Origin: Paracoccus sp. (in: a-proteobacteria)
GTDB lineage: Bacteria > Pseudomonadota > Alphaproteobacteria > Rhodobacterales > Rhodobacteraceae
Reading direction: 5' to 3'
Assembly: GCF_030538655.1 (NCBI RefSeq)
Contig: NZ_JAUNTO010000018.1
Span: 1 to 59,656 of the forward strand
DNA length: 59,656 bases
Of the stretch, positions 34,194 to 44,323 are shown piece by piece. Every line of letters starts with the position of its first letter. Within the stretch, counting starts at the first letter, position 1. Both the position numbers and the translations under genes were made by a program. A model generated the notes under the pieces. The model was not told the origin of the DNA, made no database searches, and saw only the letters and a program-made list of their open reading frames with translations.

Positions 34194-37100
34194 TGCGGAA
34201 AATCCTTGCGGCACTGGCGTTTCTGTGGATCGCCGCCCCCGTTCCCGCCCCGGCGCAATCCCCGGCAGATGCGCAGGGTCTGGTCGAACTGTCACAACAG
34301 GTCAGCGACGATCGCGGCTTTATCACCCGCCTGCTGGAAGAAAACCTGTCCGGCGCGGGCCGGGTGGTGCAGATCCATGATTTTCGCGGCGCGCTGTCGT
34401 CACGGGCGACCTTTTCCGAACTGACTATCGCCGATGACGAAGGCGTCTGGCTGACCCTGCGCGACGGCGCGATCCAATGGAACCGATCCGCTCTGCTGCG
34501 CCGCCGGATCGAGATTGCCGAACTGTCCGCCGCCGAAATCCTGCTGCCGCGCCTGCCCGCGGGCGAGGAAAGCAGCGCAATCAGCCCCGAGGTGCCGGAA
34601 TTCCGCCTGCCCGAACTGCCGGTGGGCATCGCCATCGACCAGATTCAGGCCGGGCGCGTCACCATCGGCGAACCCGTCATCGGCCTTGACGCCGTGGTGT
34701 CGGTCAGCGGCCAGATGAACCTGTCAGGGGGCGAGGGCACCGCCGTTCTGACCATCGACCGGCAGGATGGCCCGCGCGGGCAATTCGCGCTGGACGCGGG
34801 CTATTCCAACAGCACACAGGTGCTGAAGATGGACCTGACGCTGGACGAGGCCGCCGATGGTCTGCTGGCGAATCTGATTGATTTGCATGGCAAACCCGCC
34901 GTTCACGCCGACATCACCGGCGAAGGCCCGATCAGCGATTTCACCGCCAGCATCGCGCTGGCGACCGATGGCCAGCCCCGCGTCACCGGCCGCGCCAGCG
35001 TGACCGAACGCGCGGGCGATGATGGCAGCCCCGGCACCGGATTCCGGCTGGAACTGGGCGGCGATGTGGCCAGCCTGCTGGCCCCGGAAAACCGCGCCTT
35101 CTTTGGCACCAGCACGCAACTGCTGGCCGAGGGCTGGCAGGGTGACGACGGGCGGCTGGATGTGCCGGTGCTGATGATCGACACCGAGGCGATGAACCTG
35201 TCGGGCGCGCTGAGCTTGACCGATCAGGGCGCCCCGCAAACCGCCGTGCTGCTGATGACCCTGGGCGCCGATGCGGGCGCGACCGAACTGCCGGTCAGAA
35301 TGCCCTTTACCGAGGGCACGCTGGTCGATAACGGGCGGCTGTCGCTGGAATATGACGCCGCGCGCGGGCAAGGCTGGTCGCTGACCGGCCGCATCGGCCA
35401 GTTCCAGCGCCCCGATCTGACCGTGGGCGCGCTGGAACTGGACGGCTCCGGTGAGGTGGTGCTGAACGGCAGCGACCTGTCGGAAATCACCGGCCAGATC
35501 AGCTTTGGCACCCGCGAGATGGTCTTTGCCGATCCGGCGATGGCGCAGGCGGTGGGCGATGCGATCACCGGGCGGACCAATTTCGACTATGCCCCGATGA
35601 ACGCCGCCGAATTTTCCGGCCTGACCATCACCGGCGCCGATTACGGGCTGGATGGCTATGTTCTGGTGTCGGGCCTGTCGGGCGGGATCACCGTATCAGG
35701 CGATGTGGTGGCGCGTTATGATGCGCTGGACCGGCTGTCGGGGCTGGCGGGCCGCCCGCTGACCGGACAGGCCGAGGCGCAGATTTCCGGGCTGTATCAG
35801 CTGTTGACCCGCGCATTCGACGTGAATGCCGAAATCACCGGCACCGACATCACCGCCGGTCAGGATCAGCTGGACCGGATGCTGCGCGGGCAGTCGAATA
35901 TTCTGGCATCCGTCCGTCGCGATGAAAACGGCATCGAGATCAATGATTTCTTCATCAACGCGCAGCAATTGACCGCCACGGCGCAGGGGCTGATTTCCAG
36001 CCTGTCATCGGATGTGACGGCCCGGATCGAACTGGCCGATCTGTCGGCGGCCGATCCGGGCTTTGGCGGCTCGCTGCTGGCCGAGGCGTTTTTGAACGGG
36101 CCTGCCGGGCAACGCCGCCTGACACTGAGCGGCGAGGCACAGGATCTGGAACTGGGCATCAACGAACTGGACGGGCTGCTGGCCGGGCGCAGCAATCTGA
36201 CCGTGATCGCGGGCGAGGGCGGCGACGGGGCCTATAAGCTGGAACAGTTGCGGCTGGCGAACCCGCAGATCACGCTGGACGGCAGCGGCGATTTCGCCCC
36301 CGGCGAACTGGATGCGACGCTGAATCTGGACCTGCCCGATCTGGCGGCCCTTGGCGGCGGCATGTCGGGTGCGCTGACCGCGCAGGCGACGGCGCGCGAA
36401 ACCGACGGCATCCGCCGCTTTGACCTGACCGGCACCGGCCAGAACCTGCGGCTGGGGCAGCAGAATGTCGATGGCGCGCTGACCGGCACGACGCAGATCA
36501 CCCTGCGCGGCACCGAACAGAACGGCCAGATCAGCATCGAGCAGGCCCGGCTGACCAATGACCAAAGTCTGATCGAGGCCACCGGCCAGATCGGCCCGCA
36601 AGGCACCGATCTGACCGCGCAGGCCGAAATCCGGCGGCTGGAATCGCTGGGTCTGGGCTGGCACGGCAGTTTCAGCGCCGATGCCAGCTTTGCCGATGAC
36701 GGCGATGGCGCGCGGCGGCTGGTGCTGGATGGCACGGCCAATGATCTGGCGCTTGGTCAGTCGCAGGTCGATGCGGCGCTGACCGGTCCGACGCAGGTGC
36801 AGATCCGCGCCATCGAACGCAGCGGCGTATTCACCATCGAGGATGCGCAAATCCGCAACGCACGGCTGGATGCGACCGCGACCGGACAGGTCGGGCAGGC
36901 GGCCACCGATCTGACGGCGCAGATCAATGCCCGCGACCTGCGCTTTCTGGGCAACGGCATCGCCGGATCGCTGAGCGCGGACGGGCGGATCACCGATGAC
37001 GGCACCACCCGGCGGATCACGGCGCAAGGCTCGGGCCAGGGGCTGCGGGCGGGGCAGGAACAGGCCGACCGGCTGCTGGCCGGAACCACCACATTTGACC

Positions 37101-38704
37101 TGGCCGCCAGCCAGCAGGTGGTCAGCGGCGCCTTTTCGGTGCAGCGGCTGAACCTGCGCAACCCGCAACTGACCGTGACCGGCGACGGCAGCCCCACGGC
37201 GGGGCTGAATCTGGATGCGCGGCTGGCCGATCTGGGCCTGTTGGTGCAGGGCTTTCCCGGCCCGGCGCAGGTCACGGGCACGGTGCGGCAGACCGGCACG
37301 AATTATGCCGTGAACCTGACCGCCACCGGGCCGGGCGGCACGCGGGCGCAGGTCAGCGGCACCGCCGCGCAGGACTTTGCCACCACCGATCTGCGTATCT
37401 CGGGCATCTCGGATGCGGCGGTCGCCAACCCGTTCCTGCGCACCCGCAGTATCGAGGGGCCGGTCAGTTTTGATCTGGCGATGCGCGGTCAGCCGGGGCT
37501 GGACGGGCTGTCGGGCACGGTGCAGCTGATGAACGGCCGCCTGGCCGAACCGCGCCTTGGCATCCGGCTGGAGGCGCTGAACCTGATCGCCAATCTGAAC
37601 GGGCGCCGCATCGCCGTCGAGGGCGATGGCAATGTGGCGGCGGGCGGGCGCGTAACCCTCAGCGGGCCGGTTGATCTGGACGCGGGCAGCATGGATGTGC
37701 TGCTGACACTGGATCACGTCACCATCCGCGACCCCAATCTGTATGAGGCGCTGCTGAACGGATCGGTCCGCGCCTCGGGGGTGATGGCGCAGGGGCTGCT
37801 GATCTCGGGCCGGGTGGCGGTGCCACATGCAGAGATCCGCATTCCCTCGACCGGCCTGGGCGGTTCGACCCCGATCCCCGACATCACCCATGTGGGCGAT
37901 ACCCGCCCGGTGCGCGCCACCCGCGCCAAGGCCGGGCTGGAGCCGTTCCCCGGTCAGGCCGCAACCGATGCCGGCATGGTCGCCCCGCCCGCCACGCCGC
38001 CCGTTAACCCGCCACGGCTGGATCTGACCATCGACGCCCCGAACCAGATCTTTATCCGCGGGCGCGGCGTCGATGCGGAAATGGGCGGGCAGATGCGGAT
38101 CACCGGCACATCGCGAAACGTGGTGCCGGTCGGGACACTGGAACTGATCCGGGGCCGCGTCGATCTGCTGGGCAAACGCTTTGACCTGACCGAAGGCCGG
38201 ATCGAGTTGCAGGGCAGCATGACCCCGGTCATCCGGCTGGTGGCGGAAACGCAGCAGGATGACGTGCTCACCCGCATCATCATCGACGGCGACGCCAGCG
38301 ACCCCGACATCACCTTCGAGGCATCGCCCGACATGCCCGAAGAAGAAGTGCTGTCACAACTGCTGTTCGGGCGCGGGCTGGACAACATCACCCCTTTGCA
38401 GGCGGCGCAGCTTGCCAATGCGGTGGCGGTGCTGGCCGGGCGCGGCGGTGATGGCATCGTGGGGCGATTGCGGCAGGGCATCGGACTGGACGATCTGGAT
38501 CTGGCCACCGACGACGAAGGCAATGTGCAGGTGCGGGCCGGGAAATATCTGGCCGATAACGTTTATACCGATGTCGCGGTCGGCGATGACGGCAAAACAC
38601 AACTGAACCTGAATCTGGACATCAACCAATCGCTGCGCGCGCGCGGCACCGTGTCCAGCGACGGGCAAAGCAGCATCGGCCTGTTCTTTGAGCGGGATTA
38701 CTGA
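34193..38704 (+). CDS. tamB: Translocation and assembly module protein TamB
   Basis: A 1503-residue inner-membrane-anchored periplasmic protein that spans to TamA and is thought to carry lipids or substrates in a beta-taco groove. It has an N-terminal anchor (1-22), a long repetitive beta-rich body with recurring DLTAQ and LDGTAND/GTGQNL-type segments, and the C-terminal DUF490/TamB domain (about 1150-1503; SRNVVPVGTLELIRGRVDLLG, ITFEASPDMPEEEVLSQLLFGR, VRAGKYLADNVYTDVAVG). It overlaps tamA by one base. The internal near-repeats mean frames on the other strand stay open over long stretches, but those are not genes. Confidence 0.94.
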   Translation: MRKILAALAFLWIAAPVPAPAQSPADAQGLVELSQQVSDDRGFITRLLEENLSGAGRVVQIHDFRGALSSRATFSELTIADDEGVWLTLRDGAIQWNRSALLRRRIEIAELSAAEILLPRLPAGEESSAISPEVPEFRLPELPVGIAIDQIQAGRVTIGEPVIGLDAVVSVSGQMNLSGGEGTAVLTIDRQDGPRGQFALDAGYSNSTQVLKMDLTLDEAADGLLANLIDLHGKPAVHADITGEGPISDFTASIALATDGQPRVTGRASVTERAGDDGSPGTGFRLELGGDVASLLAPENRAFFGTSTQLLAEGWQGDDGRLDVPVLMIDTEAMNLSGALSLTDQGAPQTAVLLMTLGADAGATELPVRMPFTEGTLVDNGRLSLEYDAARGQGWSLTGRIGQFQRPDLTVGALELDGSGEVVLNGSDLSEITGQISFGTREMVFADPAMAQAVGDAITGRTNFDYAPMNAAEFSGLTITGADYGLDGYVLVSGLSGGITVSGDVVARYDALDRLSGLAGRPLTGQAEAQISGLYQLLTRAFDVNAEITGTDITAGQDQLDRMLRGQSNILASVRRDENGIEINDFFINAQQLTATAQGLISSLSSDVTARIELADLSAADPGFGGSLLAEAFLNGPAGQRRLTLSGEAQDLELGINELDGLLAGRSNLTVIAGEGGDGAYKLEQLRLANPQITLDGSGDFAPGELDATLNLDLPDLAALGGGMSGALTAQATARETDGIRRFDLTGTGQNLRLGQQNVDGALTGTTQITLRGTEQNGQISIEQARLTNDQSLIEATGQIGPQGTDLTAQAEIRRLESLGLGWHGSFSADASFADDGDGARRLVLDGTANDLALGQSQVDAALTGPTQVQIRAIERSGVFTIEDAQIRNARLDATATGQVGQAATDLTAQINARDLRFLGNGIAGSLSADGRITDDGTTRRITAQGSGQGLRAGQEQADRLLAGTTTFDLAASQQVVSGAFSVQRLNLRNPQLTVTGDGSPTAGLNLDARLADLGLLVQGFPGPAQVTGTVRQTGTNYAVNLTATGPGGTRAQVSGTAAQDFATTDLRISGISDAAVANPFLRTRSIEGPVSFDLAMRGQPGLDGLSGTVQLMNGRLAEPRLGIRLEALNLIANLNGRRIAVEGDGNVAAGGRVTLSGPVDLDAGSMDVLLTLDHVTIRDPNLYEALLNGSVRASGVMAQGLLISGRVAVPHAEIRIPSTGLGGSTPIPDITHVGDTRPVRATRAKAGLEPFPGQAATDAGMVAPPATPPVNPPRLDLTIDAPNQIFIRGRGVDAEMGGQMRITGTSRNVVPVGTLELIRGRVDLLGKRFDLTEGRIELQGSMTPVIRLVAETQQDDVLTRIIIDGDASDPDITFEASPDMPEEEVLSQLLFGRGLDNITPLQAAQLANAVAVLAGRGGDGIVGRLRQGIGLDDLDLATDDEGNVQVRAGKYLADNVYTDVAVGDDGKTQLNLNLDINQSLRARGTVSSDGQSSIGLFFERDY

Positions 38705-38749
38705 CTGACGCCGGGGCTGCGGCCTTGGTGGGAACAGGGGCCGGGACGC

Positions 38750-39217
38750 TCAGGCGCGGTGATAGGGGCTGCCGCCCAGAATGCTGGCGGCGCGGTAAAG
38801 CTGTTCCGACAGCATCACCCGCACCAGCATATGCGGCCAGACCATCCGGCCAAGGCTGATCTGCCAGTCGGCGCGGTTGCGGATCGCCGGGTCCAGCCCG
38901 TCGGCCCCGCCGATGACAAAGCACAGATCGCGCGCCTGATCGCGAAACCCGGCCAGCCGCGTGGCAAATTCGGGCGAAGTCATCTGCGCGCCGCGTTCGT
39001 CCATCACCGCCAGCGCGGCGCCTTCGGGGATGGCACGGGTCAGCAGCAATGCCTCGGCCGCCATGCCGCCGCCTTTTTTATCCTCGACCTCGGTGATCTG
39101 GACCGGGGGCAGGCCCAGGGGGCGGCCGGTCTTGGCGAAACGGTCCAGATAGTCGTGGATCAGCGCCTGTTCCGGGCCTGACCGCAGCCGCCCGACCGCC
39201 AGCAGGGTAATGCGCAT
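38750..39217 (-). CDS. rlmH: 23S rRNA (pseudouridine1915-N3)-methyltransferase RlmH
   Basis: SPOUT methyltransferase that methylates pseudouridine 1915 in helix 69 of 23S rRNA. The 155-residue length matches the family. It has the knot motifs LCFVIGGADGLDP and LGRMVWPHMLVRVMLSEQLYRA, and ends in GSPYHR(A) as in all RlmH. It follows the small lipoprotein gene by 4 bases in an rsfS-lipoprotein-rlmH operon; its stop faces tamB. Confidence 0.96.
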   Translation of the reverse strand: MRITLLAVGRLRSGPEQALIHDYLDRFAKTGRPLGLPPVQITEVEDKKGGGMAAEALLLTRAIPEGAALAVMDERGAQMTSPEFATRLAGFRDQARDLCFVIGGADGLDPAIRNRADWQISLGRMVWPHMLVRVMLSEQLYRAASILGGSPYHRA

Positions 39218-39221
39218 CGGA

Positions 39222-39581
39222 TCAGATCAGCGGATTGTCGGGCAGATCGGCGCAGCGGTTCGCGCGGCGGAACGCCTGCGCCTGCCGCCCGATGGCAACC
39301 AGATCAGGCGGTATGGCCACATCGCGCCGCTCCCCGGCAAAGCGCAGCGCAAAGGCCAGTTCGGCATTCGTGCCATGCGCGACCAGATAGCGCCAATAGG
39401 CCGGCTGACGCACACGGTCCTGCATGGTCGGCGCCACACCGAAAGACGCCGGATGCGCGCCGGGTGTCGGGCAGGTCATCCGCACCACGGTGCCCGTGCT
39501 GGCCGCCGCCTTGGCGCGGGGCTGGGACGAACAGGCCGACAGCACCATCAGCCCGCCCAGCAAGGCAATCGCAATCCGCAT
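39222..39581 (-). CDS. Small lipoprotein of unknown function
   Basis: A 119-residue product with a lipoprotein signal (MRIAIALLGGLMVLSAC, Cys17 as lipid site). The mature part contains VRMTCPTPGAHPASFG and a C-terminal FRRANRCADLPDNPLI with a second cysteine. I do not recognise the family. The ATG overlaps the rsfS stop (TGATG), which supports this start and coupling. Lying between rsfS and rlmH is unusual, since these two are commonly adjacent. Confidence 0.72.
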   Translation of the reverse strand: MRIAIALLGGLMVLSACSSQPRAKAAASTGTVVRMTCPTPGAHPASFGVAPTMQDRVRQPAYWRYLVAHGTNAELAFALRFAGERRDVAIPPDLVAIGRQAQAFRRANRCADLPDNPLI

Positions 39582-39997
39582 CAGTGTGGCTGATCCTCGC
39601 GCAGACGCGACAGCGCATCCGAGGGCAGCCACATCTTTTCAAGCTGATAAAACTCGCGCACCTCGGGGCGGAAGACATGGACGATCACATCGTCGGTGTC
39701 GATCAGAACCCAGTCGCCTGCGTCTTTCCCCTCGATCCGGGGGGTGCGGCCTGTCGCCTCTTTAAAGCGTTCGGCCAGCTTTTCGGCGATGGTGGCCACC
39801 TGCCGGGCGTTGCGCCCGGATGCGATGACCATGTGATCGGCCATGGCCGAACGACCGCGCAGGTCGATGGTCACGACATCTTCGGCCTTGTCATCCTCGA
39901 GCGAGGACAGAACACGGGCAAGAACCTGATCGCTGCCGGGTTCGGTGCCTGCGGTGGTCGCGGTCGGCTGTTCAGCCGTCGGGACGGGTCGGGACAG
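39581..39997 (-). CDS. rsfS: Ribosome silencing factor RsfS, with non-standard or frameshifted start
   Basis: Binds ribosomal protein uL14 and blocks subunit joining under starvation. The core RsfS motifs are clear (SAMADHMVIASG, RQVATIAEKLAERF, GDWVLIDTDDVIVHVF, REFYQLEKMW). The first standard start is a GTG at 39874, but the conserved first helix (QVLARVLSSLEDDKAEDVV) lies upstream in the same frame, which stays open to about 40012 with no ATG, GTG or TTG. A CTG at 39997 has GGAGG 7 bases upstream. Alternatively an ATG at 40005 would join the frame if a C-run had one more C. Drawn from the CTG (138 residues); 39874 is the conservative call. Confidence 0.8.
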   Translation of the reverse strand: MSRPVPTAEQPTATTAGTEPGSDQVLARVLSSLEDDKAEDVVTIDLRGRSAMADHMVIASGRNARQVATIAEKLAERFKEATGRTPRIEGKDAGDWVLIDTDDVIVHVFRPEVREFYQLEKMWLPSDALSRLREDQPH

Positions 39998-40363
39998 GGG
40001 GTCATCCTCCGTTCATCGCGCCGATTGCCCCGGCGCCGGGTTCCCTTAAAGATAGCAGTTTTTTGTCCTTTCTCAATCCGGCGCGGTGAAATTGCCTGCC
40101 GGATGCGGATTTTCCGCCCGCTGCCCGGTCGCGGGGCTGCCGCTGCCCGCCCCGCGACCCGGCTTTGGCCTGCACATCCCCCTTGTCACAAGAGGGCGCA
40201 GGACATAAAATCATCAGTAATGATGCGTTTTTTCGACATACATGACCGCGCCCGTCTGCCAGGGCGGTTCTACGGCGAAATTCTGGGCGTGACCGCGCGG
40301 GGCTGATGGCCGTGCCTGCCCTGATCCGCCCTGCCCCTTGCCATCTTTACGAAAGCCAAACCC
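39998..40363. promoter_or_regulatory. 366-bp divergent region between rsfS and leuC
   Basis: Must contain the promoters of both operons. It holds a strong hairpin: an 11-bp perfect stem GGTCGCGGGGC / GCCCCGCGACC at 40127-40137 and 40149-40159, with an 11-base loop. A 28-codon frame at 40220-40306 (MRFFDIHDRARLPGRF) precedes leuC but has almost no leucine codons, so a leucine attenuator is not supported. Confidence 0.4.
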
Positions 40364-41800
40364 ATGACCGGCACCAATCCCGCGGGCGCGCCCCGCACGC
40401 TTTACGATAAAATCTGGGATGCCCATGTCGTCGATCAGCAGCCCGACGGCACCTGCCTGCTGTATATCGACCGCCATCTGGTCCACGAAGTCACCAGCCC
40501 ACAGGCGTTCGAGGGGCTGCGCATGACCGGGCGCAAGGTGCGCGCGCCCGAAAAGACCATCGCCGTGCCCGACCATAACGTGCCCACCACATGGGACCGC
40601 GAAAACGGCATCGACAACGAAGAATCGCGCATTCAGGTCGATGCGCTGGATCACAACGCCCGCGAATTCGGGGTGAACTATTACCCCGTGACCGACATCC
40701 GTCAGGGCATCGTGCATATCATCGGCCCCGAACAGGGCTGGACCCTGCCCGGCATGACGGTGGTCTGCGGCGACAGCCACACCTCGACCCACGGGGCCTT
40801 TGGCGCGCTGGCCCATGGCATCGGCACGTCCGAGGTGGAACATGTGCTGGCCACACAGACGCTGATCCAGAAAAAATCGAAAAACATGAAGGTGGAAATC
40901 ACCGGGCAGCTGTCGCCCGGCGTCACCGCCAAGGATGTCGTGCTGCATATCATCGGCGTCACCGGCACGGCGGGCGGCACCGGCCATGTCATCGAATATT
41001 GCGGCGAGGCGATCCGCAGCCTGTCGATGGAAGGCCGCATGACCATCTGCAACATGGCCATCGAAGGCGGCGCCCGCGCCGGGCTGATCGCGCCGGATCA
41101 GACGACCTTTGACTATGTGCAGGGCCGCCCCCATGCGCCCAAGGGCGCAGCCTGGGAAGCCGCCGTGAACTGGTGGCGCACGCTGCACACCGATGAAGGC
41201 GCGCAGTTCGACAAGGTGATAACGATCCGGGCCGAGGACATCGCGCCGACCGTCACCTGGGGCACCTCGCCCGAGGACGCCTTGCCGATCACGGCGGCGG
41301 TGCCCGCGCCCGAGGATTTCACCGGCGGCAAGGTCGATGCCGCACGCCGTTCACTGGATTATATGGGGCTGGAACCCGGCACCCCGCTGGATCAGATCCG
41401 CATCGACGCGGTGTTCATCGGGTCCTGCACCAATGGCCGGATCGAGGATCTGCGCGCCGCCGCCGACATCCTGCGCGGCCGCCATCTGGCGCAGGGTGTG
41501 CGCGGTATGGTTGTGCCAGGCTCGGGCCTTGTGCGCGCGCAGGCCGAGGAAGAAGGTCTGGATCAGGTGTTCATCGACGCAGGCTTTGAATGGCGTCTGG
41601 CGGGCTGTTCGATGTGTCTGGGCATGAACCCCGACCAGTTGTCACCCGGCGAACGCTGCGCCGCCACCAGCAACCGCAATTTTGAAGGGCGGCAGGGCTA
41701 TAAGGGGCGCACCCACCTTATGTCACCTGCGATGGCTGCGGCTGCCGGGGTAGCGGGCCATCTGACGGACGTCCGCGCGATGACCGCCGTTTCCGCCTGA
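40364..41800 (+). CDS. leuC: 3-isopropylmalate dehydratase large subunit
   Basis: With LeuD isomerises 2- to 3-isopropylmalate in leucine synthesis, using a 4Fe-4S cluster. The 478-residue product has the aconitase signatures [20 protein letters not shown], the cluster cysteine in [14 protein letters not shown], and two more in [20 protein letters not shown]-terminal [12 protein letters not shown] is typical. leuD follows after about 770 bases; a hypothetical membrane gene on the other strand lies between and overlaps the last 83 bases of leuC. Confidence 0.97.
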   Translation: MTGTNPAGAPRTLYDKIWDAHVVDQQPDGTCLLYIDRHLVHEVTSPQAFEGLRMTGRKVRAPEKTIAVPDHNVPTTWDRENGIDNEESRIQVDALDHNAREFGVNYYPVTDIRQGIVHIIGPEQGWTLPGMTVVCGDSHTSTHGAFGALAHGIGTSEVEHVLATQTLIQKKSKNMKVEITGQLSPGVTAKDVVLHIIGVTGTAGGTGHVIEYCGEAIRSLSMEGRMTICNMAIEGGARAGLIAPDQTTFDYVQGRPHAPKGAAWEAAVNWWRTLHTDEGAQFDKVITIRAEDIAPTVTWGTSPEDALPITAAVPAPEDFTGGKVDAARRSLDYMGLEPGTPLDQIRIDAVFIGSCTNGRIEDLRAAADILRGRHLAQGVRGMVVPGSGLVRAQAEEEGLDQVFIDAGFEWRLAGCSMCLGMNPDQLSPGERCAATSNRNFEGRQGYKGRTHLMSPAMAAAAGVAGHLTDVRAMTAVSA

Positions 41801-42392
41801 GGGGTTCCCCCCGCGATCCATGTCGGCGGCGACGCCGCCGCATGGGCCGGGGGGCGTTCATATGCCACAGCAACGACACCCCGATGATCGACAGCGCCAG
41901 CAGGTCCAGCCCGACATGGCGCGGCACCCCGGCCACATATCCATGCAGCCAGGCATCGACGCTATGGGCGCTGATGACGCGCAGCCCGATCACAGCCAGC
42001 AGCAACCCCAGCCCGATCAGCGCCGGAATATTGCGCAGCAGCCGTCCGCGCAGGGTCAGCATGATACCTGCCGTCACCAGTCCCGCCGCCGCCAGCACCC
42101 ACAGCATCAGCGTTTGCCGCACCTCTTGCCGGTCGGCATACCAGCCGCCGACACGGGCAAAACAGCGGCCCGCCGCCGACAGGCCGGTATCCAGATCAAA
42201 GATGCGGGCAACGACCAGCAGCGACAGCATGATACCCAGCAGGGTCCAGAAAACCCGCCCTGCCGCGCGACCCTGACGGCGCACGACGGCAAAGCTGGTA
42301 ACGGCGCAGCCAAGGCAGATCAGCGACACCAGCCAATCGCTGGTCGCGGGGCCAACCGCACCGGGTGCCCAGTTGCGCTGCACGCAATCCAT
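41718..42392 (-). CDS. Hypothetical membrane protein, antisense-overlapping the end of leuC
   Basis: A 224-residue product with about five hydrophobic helices (around residues 19-37, 48-66, 92-113, 120-140 and 155-172) and an Arg-rich C-terminal tail ([14 protein letters not shown]). The tail is read from the complement of the 3' end of leuC (41718-41800). Family not recognised. The ATG at 42392 or a GTG at 42410 may start it. The membrane-like part is convincing as coding; the tail could be a run-through after loss of an earlier stop. Confidence 0.6.
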   Translation of the reverse strand: MDCVQRNWAPGAVGPATSDWLVSLICLGCAVTSFAVVRRQGRAAGRVFWTLLGIMLSLLVVARIFDLDTGLSAAGRCFARVGGWYADRQEVRQTLMLWVLAAAGLVTAGIMLTLRGRLLRNIPALIGLGLLLAVIGLRVISAHSVDAWLHGYVAGVPRHVGLDLLALSIIGVSLLWHMNAPRPMRRRRRRHGSRGEPLRRKRRSSRGRPSDGPLPRQPQPSQVT

Positions 42393-42569
42393 GATTCGCG
42401 TGAAATCCACGCTATCCCCGCTAACCAGCTTGAATTATTCGTCTTTACAATCAAATTGGACAAAACCCAAGAGGGTTATGTTCGCACATTTAACTAAAAT
42501 TCGGCGTTTTGCAGGGTGTGAAACCAGCCCTTGCCCCACCACGTCGCCCCACTGACAAAGGACAAGCAG

Positions 42570-43175
42570 ATGCAAAAGTTCACCACACTGACCGGAATCG
42601 CGGCCCCCATGCCGCTGGTCAATATCGACACCGACATGATTATCCCGAAACAGTTCCTGAAAACGATCCAGCGTTCAGGGCTGGGCAAAAACCTGTTCGA
42701 CGAGATGCGCTATGATGCGAATGGCGCGGAAATCCCGGATTTCGTGCTGAACCAGCCCGCCTGGCGCGAGGCACAGATCATCGTCGCGGGCGACAATTTC
42801 GGCTGCGGATCGTCGCGTGAACATGCACCCTGGGCCTTGCTGGATTTCGGTATCCGCTGCGTGATTTCCACCAGCTTTGCGGATATTTTCTTTAACAACT
42901 GCTTCAAGAACGGCATCCTGCCGGTGGTGCTGCCTCAGGACGCCGTGGACGCACTGATGGAGGACGCCCGCAACGGTGCCAACGCCCGGCTGACGGTGGA
43001 TCTTGAGGCGCAGACCGTGACCGGCGCGGATGGCACCGCCTATGCCTTTGACATCGACCCTCATCGCAAGCACTGCCTGCTGAACGGTCTGGACGACATC
43101 GGGCTGACGATGGAAAAATCCGCCGTCATCGACGATTACGAGGCGCGGATGGCGCAGGCGCGGCCTTGGGTCTGA
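42570..43175 (+). CDS. leuD: 3-isopropylmalate dehydratase small subunit
   Basis: The swivelling-domain partner of LeuC. The 201-residue length is normal. Motifs are [21 protein letters not shown], the substrate-site [17 protein letters not shown], and [30 protein letters not shown] precedes the ATG at 42570. Its last codons overlap the start of the endonuclease/exonuclease/phosphatase-family gene, so those two are coupled. Confidence 0.96.
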   Translation: MQKFTTLTGIAAPMPLVNIDTDMIIPKQFLKTIQRSGLGKNLFDEMRYDANGAEIPDFVLNQPAWREAQIIVAGDNFGCGSSREHAPWALLDFGIRCVISTSFADIFFNNCFKNGILPVVLPQDAVDALMEDARNGANARLTVDLEAQTVTGADGTAYAFDIDPHRKHCLLNGLDDIGLTMEKSAVIDDYEARMAQARPWV

Positions 43176-44242
43176 TCCGCGCCGCGGCGGTTGCACTGGC
43201 CGCGCTGCTGGCGCTGCCCGCCGGGGCGGATGTGCCCGGCCCTGCCGATGGATCGGTCAGGGTGGCGACCTATGCCCCTGCGCTGACCCGGCGCGGGCCG
43301 GGGCTGTTGCTGCGCGACATTCGCAGCGGCAAGGATGACCAGATCGCCGCCGCCGCGCAGGTGATCGTGGCGGCGCGGGCCGATGTGATCGTGCTGACCA
43401 GCTTTGACTGGGATCACGACGGGCTGGCGCTGGATGCCTTTGCCGCCCTGCTGGCGGATCAGGGGCTGGATTATCCGCATCGCTTTGCCGGGCCGCCCAA
43501 CAGCGGGCTGGCCACCGGCATCGACATGGACGGCGATGGCCGCAGCGGTCGCCCTGATGACGCGCAGGGCTTTGGCCAGTTTCGCGGTGCGGGCGGCATG
43601 GCGGTGCTGTCACGGCTGCCCTTGGGTGCGGTGACGGATTATTCAGCGGTGCTGTGGCGCAATCTGCCGGGCAATCTGATGCCCGATGATACCCCGCCGC
43701 AGGTAGCGCAGGTGCAGCGCCTGTCATCCACCGCGCATTGGGATGTGCCGGTGCAGACCGGGGCCGGAGTGCTGCATCTGCTGGCATGGTCGGCGACACC
43801 GCCGGTCTTTGGCCGCGACGGGGGCGAGCGGAACGCGCGGCGCAACCATGACGAGGCGATGTTCTGGCTGCACCATCTGCCCGACGCGCCCTTTGTTCTG
43901 GCGGGCAATGCCAACCTTGATCCGAACGACGGCAACGGCCGGCACGAGGCGATCCGCGCGCTGATCGCCGCCGCCCAAGACCCGCAGCCGCGCGGCAACT
44001 GGCCAGTGCCGCAAGGGCCACATGACGAGGGTCACAGCGGTGATCCGGCGCTGGACACGGCCTGGTGGCCTGACCGCGCACCGGGGAACCTGCGGGTGTC
44101 CTATGTGCTGCCCGCGCGCGGGGTCGAGGTGGCGGCGGCTGGCGTGGTCTGGCCCGACCCGGACACGCCGCTGGGGGCGGCGGTGGCGGCCGTGTCTGCG
44201 CATCGGCTGGTTTGGGTGGAACTGCGGCTGGGGGTGGAATAA
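43166..44242 (+). CDS. Secreted endonuclease/exonuclease/phosphatase-family protein
   Basis: A 358-residue product with a signal peptide (1-21, ending LPAGADVPG) and an EEP-fold domain: [31 protein letters not shown], a calcium-like loop [31 protein letters not shown] with the catalytic-type Asn, and a final [11 protein letters not shown] with the His. No ATG is available; the start is a TTG at 43166 overlapping the leuD stop by 10 bases. Homologues sit behind leuD in several Rhodobacterales, with leuB downstream; here leuB is not present in the window. Confidence 0.82.
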   Translation: MGLIRAAAVALAALLALPAGADVPGPADGSVRVATYAPALTRRGPGLLLRDIRSGKDDQIAAAAQVIVAARADVIVLTSFDWDHDGLALDAFAALLADQGLDYPHRFAGPPNSGLATGIDMDGDGRSGRPDDAQGFGQFRGAGGMAVLSRLPLGAVTDYSAVLWRNLPGNLMPDDTPPQVAQVQRLSSTAHWDVPVQTGAGVLHLLAWSATPPVFGRDGGERNARRNHDEAMFWLHHLPDAPFVLAGNANLDPNDGNGRHEAIRALIAAAQDPQPRGNWPVPQGPHDEGHSGDPALDTAWWPDRAPGNLRVSYVLPARGVEVAAAGVVWPDPDTPLGAAVAAVSAHRLVWVELRLGVE

Positions 44243-44323
44243 TTTTATATGCTGTCCGGCAGATGGCAATTTGTCGGAGCGCGGCAAATCCGCTATGCTG
44301 TCTTATCCCAAAGATGAGGTGAA

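Noticed and set aside
32361-34295. A 644-codon minus-strand frame antisense to tamA
   Set aside because: GC3 shadow with no recognisable domain; tamA and tamB motifs on the plus strand are unambiguous.
36005-37891. A 628-codon minus-strand frame antisense to tamB
   Set aside because: Explained by the repetitive, GC3-biased tamB coding sequence.
40220-40306. Leucine leader peptide for attenuation of leuC
   Set aside because: The 28-codon frame has only two or three leucine codons, not in tandem, and no following terminator with a T-run.
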